The notes below the pieces were generated by a model, which saw nothing but the letters and a program-made list of their open reading frames with translations, made no database searches and was not told the DNA's origin. Below are positions 6,353-9,049 of a stretch of DNA of 9,049 nt, piece after piece; the stretch's first letter is position 1; each line of letters begins with the position of its first letter. This DNA comes from an uncultured Clostridia bacterium. GTDB lineage: Bacteria; Bacillota; Clostridia; Christensenellales; Aristaeellaceae. The position numbers were made by a program, and so were the translations under genes. The stretch is from the NCBI GenBank assembly GCA_934631055.1, contig CAKTXP010000095.1, positions 1-9,049 on the forward strand. Direction: 5' to 3'.

Positions 6353-7018
6353 TTAAAACAAATGCTCCACGTTCAGTTCGCGGATCATCTCAACGATTTC
6401 TTTCGTCCGCGTACAGCCGAATTTGCGAAGCAGCCCCTTAATCTGCGTCTTGACCGTCACGACCTCGACACAGCGGGCGTTGGCGATATCCTTGACCTTC
6501 ATCCCGTCGAGCAGGTAGCGCACAAGGCTCCTCTCCGCCGGAGTCAGCTGGGACACGTTATTGATAAAAAACAGCAGGCTCTTTTCCGAGCGGCGCAGGC
6601 GAGAATACTCCTTCAGCACCGTATGCTGAACGCGCGCGCCGAGGAGCGGTTCGCCGTCGTACGCTTTGCGGATATGCAGCAGCAGCTCGTCCTCCGGGCA
6701 GCCCTTGACGACGTAATCCACCGCGCCCGCGCCCATCGACATGAGGATCATATTCTCCGTCTCGTGCGCCGTCAGGAAGATGACGATGGCATCCGGATTT
6801 TCGGCGAGGATATTCTCCGCCGCGTGGATGCCCGCCGTCGTCGTCTCCATCTCGATATCCATCAGGATGACGTCGTACTCCGTTTCGGCGGCAAGCTTTT
6901 CCGCCTGCGCGCCGCTTTCCGCCGCGCCGACGACCTGCATGTCCTCCTGCGCGTTCAGGGTATCGCAGAGATCCTCCCGAAGCAGCGCGAAATCATCCGC
7001 GATCAGTATTTTAATCAT
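6353..7018 (-). CDS. NarL/FixJ-type response regulator with LuxR DNA-binding domain
   Basis: This 221-residue transcription regulator acts with the kinase encoded just upstream. The receiver domain (about 1-120) has the acidic pair Asp8-Asp9, phosphoacceptor Asp54 in ILMDIEM, switch Thr83 and Lys105 in VVKG. A linker leads to a LuxR-type helix-turn-helix (about 157-210) starting LTPAERSLVRYLLDGMKVK and containing the recognition segment VTVKTQIKGLLRKFG. The start at 7018 lies four bases after the kinase stop and has AGGTGA upstream, inside the end of the kinase gene, so the two are probably translationally coupled. Phosphorylation should change its DNA binding. Its targets cannot be read from sequence, but the amino-sugar genes directly downstream are the obvious candidates. 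Confidence 0.92.
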   Translation of the reverse strand: MIKILIADDFALLREDLCDTLNAQEDMQVVGAAESGAQAEKLAAETEYDVILMDIEMETTTAGIHAAENILAENPDAIVIFLTAHETENMILMSMGAGAVDYVVKGCPEDELLLHIRKAYDGEPLLGARVQHTVLKEYSRLRRSEKSLLFFINNVSQLTPAERSLVRYLLDGMKVKDIANARCVEVVTVKTQIKGLLRKFGCTRTKEIVEMIRELNVEHLF

Positions 7019-7022
7019 TCAA

Positions 7023-8522
7023 TCACCTGCCCTGCACATATTTGGGCAGCAGCACGAAGAAGGACGTCCCCTTCCCCGGCTTGCTCTCTACCCGAAGGCT
7101 TCCGACGTGCGCCCTGATGATGGTGCGCACATGATAAAGCCCCATGCCCCAGCTCGTATTGCTGTTTTTGGAAGAATAAAACGGTTCAAATATCTTTTTC
7201 TGTTCGGCTTTGGTCATGCCGCAGCCTTCGTCGCGAACCTCCAGCACGGTATACAGCCGCTCCTTGTGGCTCAGCAGCTCGATGGCTCGGTCGTCATGCC
7301 CGGCAGCCACATTCGCTTCCCACGCATTGGTCAGCAGGTTATACAGCGCCTCGCTCAGGTAGTTGCAGTCCGCCAGCACGGTCACGCTTTCGTCCACATC
7401 CGACTCCAGCCGCGCGTCGGGGTACTTGCGGTAAAAGCGTTCCAGTGTCGTTTCCTTGATCTGCCCGAGCGTCGTCGGCACAAGCGTCATCGACTTGTTC
7501 TTGACCGTGCGATACAGCTCCTCGCTGCGCGAGATGAGCATCTCGTTGCTTTCGTGGAGCTGATCGACGCAGGCACGGACGCGGGCGAGGTCGGGCTGCG
7601 GCTTATCCAGTTCCTGATAGATGCGCTTTTCCAGAACGCGGTTTGCCAGCAGCTGATTCTTGATGGAATGGACGAATACGGACGCGCCCGTTCGAGCGAT
7701 ATCGAACTTGCGTTCCAGCGCCATCTCTTCCTGATCGCTGATGAGCGAATCCTGCGTATAGTGCATCAGGCTGAACGTGCCGAGCGCGCCGCAGATGATA
7801 TTGACGACGACGATCGTCACATAGCCCGCCATGGTCGGCGCATATTGCAGATAGCCGATGCCCTTGTTCCAGATGTAGTCATAGCTGTAAAACTGATAGA
7901 CCTGCGCCGGATCCTGCCCGCAGTAGAGCAGGTAAAGCCCGCTGAGCGCAACATGGCAGACGACAATGCCGATGAACTGCTGACGGCAAAAGCGCATGGT
8001 GATGGCGAAGAGTTCCTGAACGAGCAGGAATATCGCGATTGCCACATAGGCTATGATCCACCAATACGATGCCTCCACCAGCACCTTGTGCATGATGGGC
8101 GACTGCCCCACGATAAACCGGAACACGGGCGGGAAATACACCGCCAGCGTCACGGCAGGCAGAAGGCAGATCCATTTCTGCACATCGGGATGCCGCCTGA
8201 GCCAGCCGATCATGGAGTATTGCAGGGCGCTCTCCAGCAGGAACAGCGGGAAGAGATAGCGCCCGATGGCGATGATATAGCCGAGCGTATCGAGCGTAAT
8301 AAACAGGTATTGCAGCTTATTCCTGAGCGCCTGCGAGAAAAAGAGGAAGCTGATGATGTTCTTGGAATAGCCGCCCTTTTTAGCGATAAAGATGAGTATT
8401 CCCGTGAACTGCACCATCAGGCTGCAACACATGCCCAGCAGGTACAGCGATTCGCGGTTTCGTTTGGTCAGCATCGTAAAGCCCGCGGCGACGAGCAGGA
8501 GCCCGATGAGCAGAAACAGCAT
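7023..8522 (-). CDS. Membrane sensor histidine kinase
   Basis: This 499-residue sensor kinase begins with about seven predicted membrane segments (roughly 1-18, 25-48, 71-100, 116-138, 147-176, 183-201, 231-254) and little extracellular sequence. It probably senses within or at the membrane. No HAMP or PAS domain is evident. The cytoplasmic part has an H-box FVHSIKNQLLA with phosphoacceptor His285, a helical dimerisation region to about 340, and a HATPase domain. That domain has an N-box ALYNLLTNAWEAN (392-404), G1 DEGCGM (431-436), F-box FEPFYSSK (445-452), G2 WGMGLYHV (458-465) and G3 GKGTSF (483-488). The short HxxKN phosphorylation motif recalls YtvA/LytS-like and NarL-partner kinases rather than the classical HELRTP form. 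The ATG at 8522 has AAAGGA at good spacing and starts directly with a hydrophobic helix. The frame stays open for 132 codons further upstream, but only through repeat sequence. It forms a pair with the response regulator. Confidence 0.92.
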   Translation of the reverse strand: MLFLLIGLLLVAAGFTMLTKRNRESLYLLGMCCSLMVQFTGILIFIAKKGGYSKNIISFLFFSQALRNKLQYLFITLDTLGYIIAIGRYLFPLFLLESALQYSMIGWLRRHPDVQKWICLLPAVTLAVYFPPVFRFIVGQSPIMHKVLVEASYWWIIAYVAIAIFLLVQELFAITMRFCRQQFIGIVVCHVALSGLYLLYCGQDPAQVYQFYSYDYIWNKGIGYLQYAPTMAGYVTIVVVNIICGALGTFSLMHYTQDSLISDQEEMALERKFDIARTGASVFVHSIKNQLLANRVLEKRIYQELDKPQPDLARVRACVDQLHESNEMLISRSEELYRTVKNKSMTLVPTTLGQIKETTLERFYRKYPDARLESDVDESVTVLADCNYLSEALYNLLTNAWEANVAAGHDDRAIELLSHKERLYTVLEVRDEGCGMTKAEQKKIFEPFYSSKNSNTSWGMGLYHVRTIIRAHVGSLRVESKPGKGTSFFVLLPKYVQGR

Positions 8523-8532
8523 AATTCCATCC

Positions 8533-8538
8533 TTTACG
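8533..8538 (-). promoter_or_regulatory. Ribosome binding site region that fixes the kinase start
   Basis: On the minus strand GTAAAGGATGGAATT precedes the ATG at 8522, with AAAGGA about seven bases away; the repeat begins immediately beyond it. This supports the short kinase form over the in-frame ATG at 8918. The core AAAGGA runs over roughly 8530-8535, so the given limits are approximate. Confidence 0.65.
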
Positions 8539-8861
8539 TTGGGCTGCCGCCCAAACCTGCTTGGGGCTCTGCCCCAAACCCCGCCAAGAACCTGAGGTTC
8601 TTGGATTTCCCACTTGCATTTATCGCTTTGCGATAAATGGATGATAAGTCTATTAAAACTGCGCGAAGCGAAGAAAGGGTGCAGGGAATAAGGTTCCCTG
8701 CTGGGGCGTGGGGATTGAAGCCACGCGCCCGCTGTGCGGGATTCAGCGTGGCGGAAATCGGAAATCGCAAGGAGCCGAAGGCGTTCGTGAAACGGGCGCG
8801 TCTGCCGCAGGCAGAGGACAGCGCCCCTATGCGAGTTTCCCGGATCAAAGCCCCACACGTT
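8536..8861. repeat. Intergenic modular palindromic repeat, copy E (long, composite)
   Basis: This block fills most of the gap upstream of the kinase. Stems are TTGGGC-tgcc-GCCCAA (8539-8554), TTGGGGC-tct-GCCCCAA (8561-8577), CCAAGAACC-tga-GGTTCTTGG (8584-8604), ATTTATCGC-ttt-GCGATAAAT (8618-8638), GCAGGGAA-taagg-TTCCCTGC (8681-8701), a two-tier stem GCCACGC/GCGTGGC enclosing CCCGC-tgt-GCGGG (8720-8752), and GGGCGC/GCGCCC enclosing TCTGCC-gca-GGCAGA (8794-8826). The ends read ACGTT (8536) and CACGTT (8856-8861). The left part matches the other copies; the part beyond about 8705 is new to this copy. No gene is supported in 8523-8913, and no promoter with both good -35 and -10 boxes was found, although the kinase operon needs one here or further upstream. 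Confidence 0.75.
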
Positions 8862-8913
8862 CCCCTTTTCCATAAATTCGCTTTCGCGGTCAAAATCCCT
8901 CTTTTGCAGGAAA

Positions 8914-8950
8914 GGCATTGAGCCGCCCCGCGCAAGGGCGACCCAATGCC
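8914..8950 (-). terminator. Terminator-like hairpin after the right-edge gene
   Basis: On the minus strand GGCATTG and CAATGCC pair, with a second inner G+C-rich stem (GTCGCCC against GGGCGGC, one G-U pair) and a short loop. It begins about 22 bases after the stop codon of the partial gene and is followed by TTTCCT, a weak T-run. An A/T-rich flank on the other side (GGGCTTTTCGATTTTA on the plus strand) means it could act in both directions. It probably separates the right-edge gene from the kinase cluster. Confidence 0.6.
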
Positions 8951-8972
8951 AAGGGCTTTTCGATTTTAGGGC

Positions 8973-9049
8973 TTACTTGCCGGCTTCGGTCATGACGTCA
9001 AACAGCACATACTCGGCAACGTCCGGAGCCGGATCCTGTTCGACCGCGC
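8973..9049 (-). CDS. C-terminal end of an unidentified protein (partial)
   Basis: Reading leftwards from the window edge, an open frame gives the last 24 residues, AVEQDPAPDVAEYVLFDVMTEAGK in two parts (AVEQDPAPDVAE and YVLFDVMTEAGK), ending in TAA at 8973-8975. A terminator-like hairpin follows 22 bases later, which supports a real gene end. The fragment is too short to assign a family. Its place upstream of a sensor kinase and sugar genes would suit a transport or binding protein, but nothing in these residues shows that. Confidence 0.6.
   Translation of the reverse strand, partial: AVEQDPAPDVAEYVLFDVMTEAGK

Noticed and set aside
6741..8636. 631-codon plus-strand open frame opposite the kinase and regulator
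   Set aside because: It spans two genes with complete histidine kinase and receiver motifs on the other strand; its composition is typical of an antisense shadow.
8523..8918. 132-codon N-terminal extension of the kinase frame
   Set aside because: The extension is translated repeat copy E with no hydrophobic signal or domain, while a good ribosome binding site and a membrane helix mark the start at 8522.
8637..8921. Plus-strand 94-codon frame upstream of the kinase
   Set aside because: It lies wholly in palindromic repeat sequence and the terminator region, has no convincing ribosome binding site, and matches no domain I know.

Overview
The window looks like a chromosomal segment from a GC-rich, gut-type member of the Clostridia (Firmicutes). 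The basis is strong AAAGGAG-type ribosome binding sites, G+C-rich coding sequence, the protein style, and G+C-rich palindromic repeats between genes of a kind I associate with Oscillospiraceae/Christensenellales-like genomes. The taxonomic call is an inference; no rRNA or other marker gene is present.

Every gene I can support lies on the minus strand, so transcription runs from high to low coordinates. At the right edge is the last 24 codons of an unidentified gene, followed by a terminator-like hairpin. Next comes a repeat-filled stretch of about 390 bp without a gene. Then follow a membrane histidine kinase and a NarL/LuxR-type response regulator (4 bp apart), a NagB-family glucosamine-6-phosphate deaminase/isomerase, a NagA-family N-acetylglucosamine-6-phosphate deacetylase, a class II fructose-bisphosphate-type aldolase, a divergent triosephosphate-isomerase-family protein (1 bp after the aldolase), and a LarA-family (nickel-dependent lactate racemase-like) protein ending at the left edge.

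Read as a pathway, NagA and NagB would turn an N-acetyl amino-sugar phosphate into a ketose phosphate. After a phosphorylation not encoded here, the aldolase would split the ketose bisphosphate, the TIM-family enzyme would interconvert the triose (or other short sugar) phosphates, and the LarA-like protein would act on a 2-hydroxy acid further down. The two-component system at the head of the cluster may control it. The functional linkage is inferred from gene order only. The three divergent enzymes (NagB-like, TIM-like, LarA-like) differ from the textbook families at positions near the active site, so the substrate may not be plain GlcNAc-6-P or lactate.

The most striking non-coding feature is a family of modular palindromic repeats. 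Five copies fill every longer intergenic gap. Each is a chain of short perfect stem-loops in a recurring order. Stem sequences differ between copies while pairing is kept, and the best copy is closed at both ends by inverted arms beginning AACGTT. These look like REP/MITE-type elements that are read through and retained just upstream of the ribosome binding sites.
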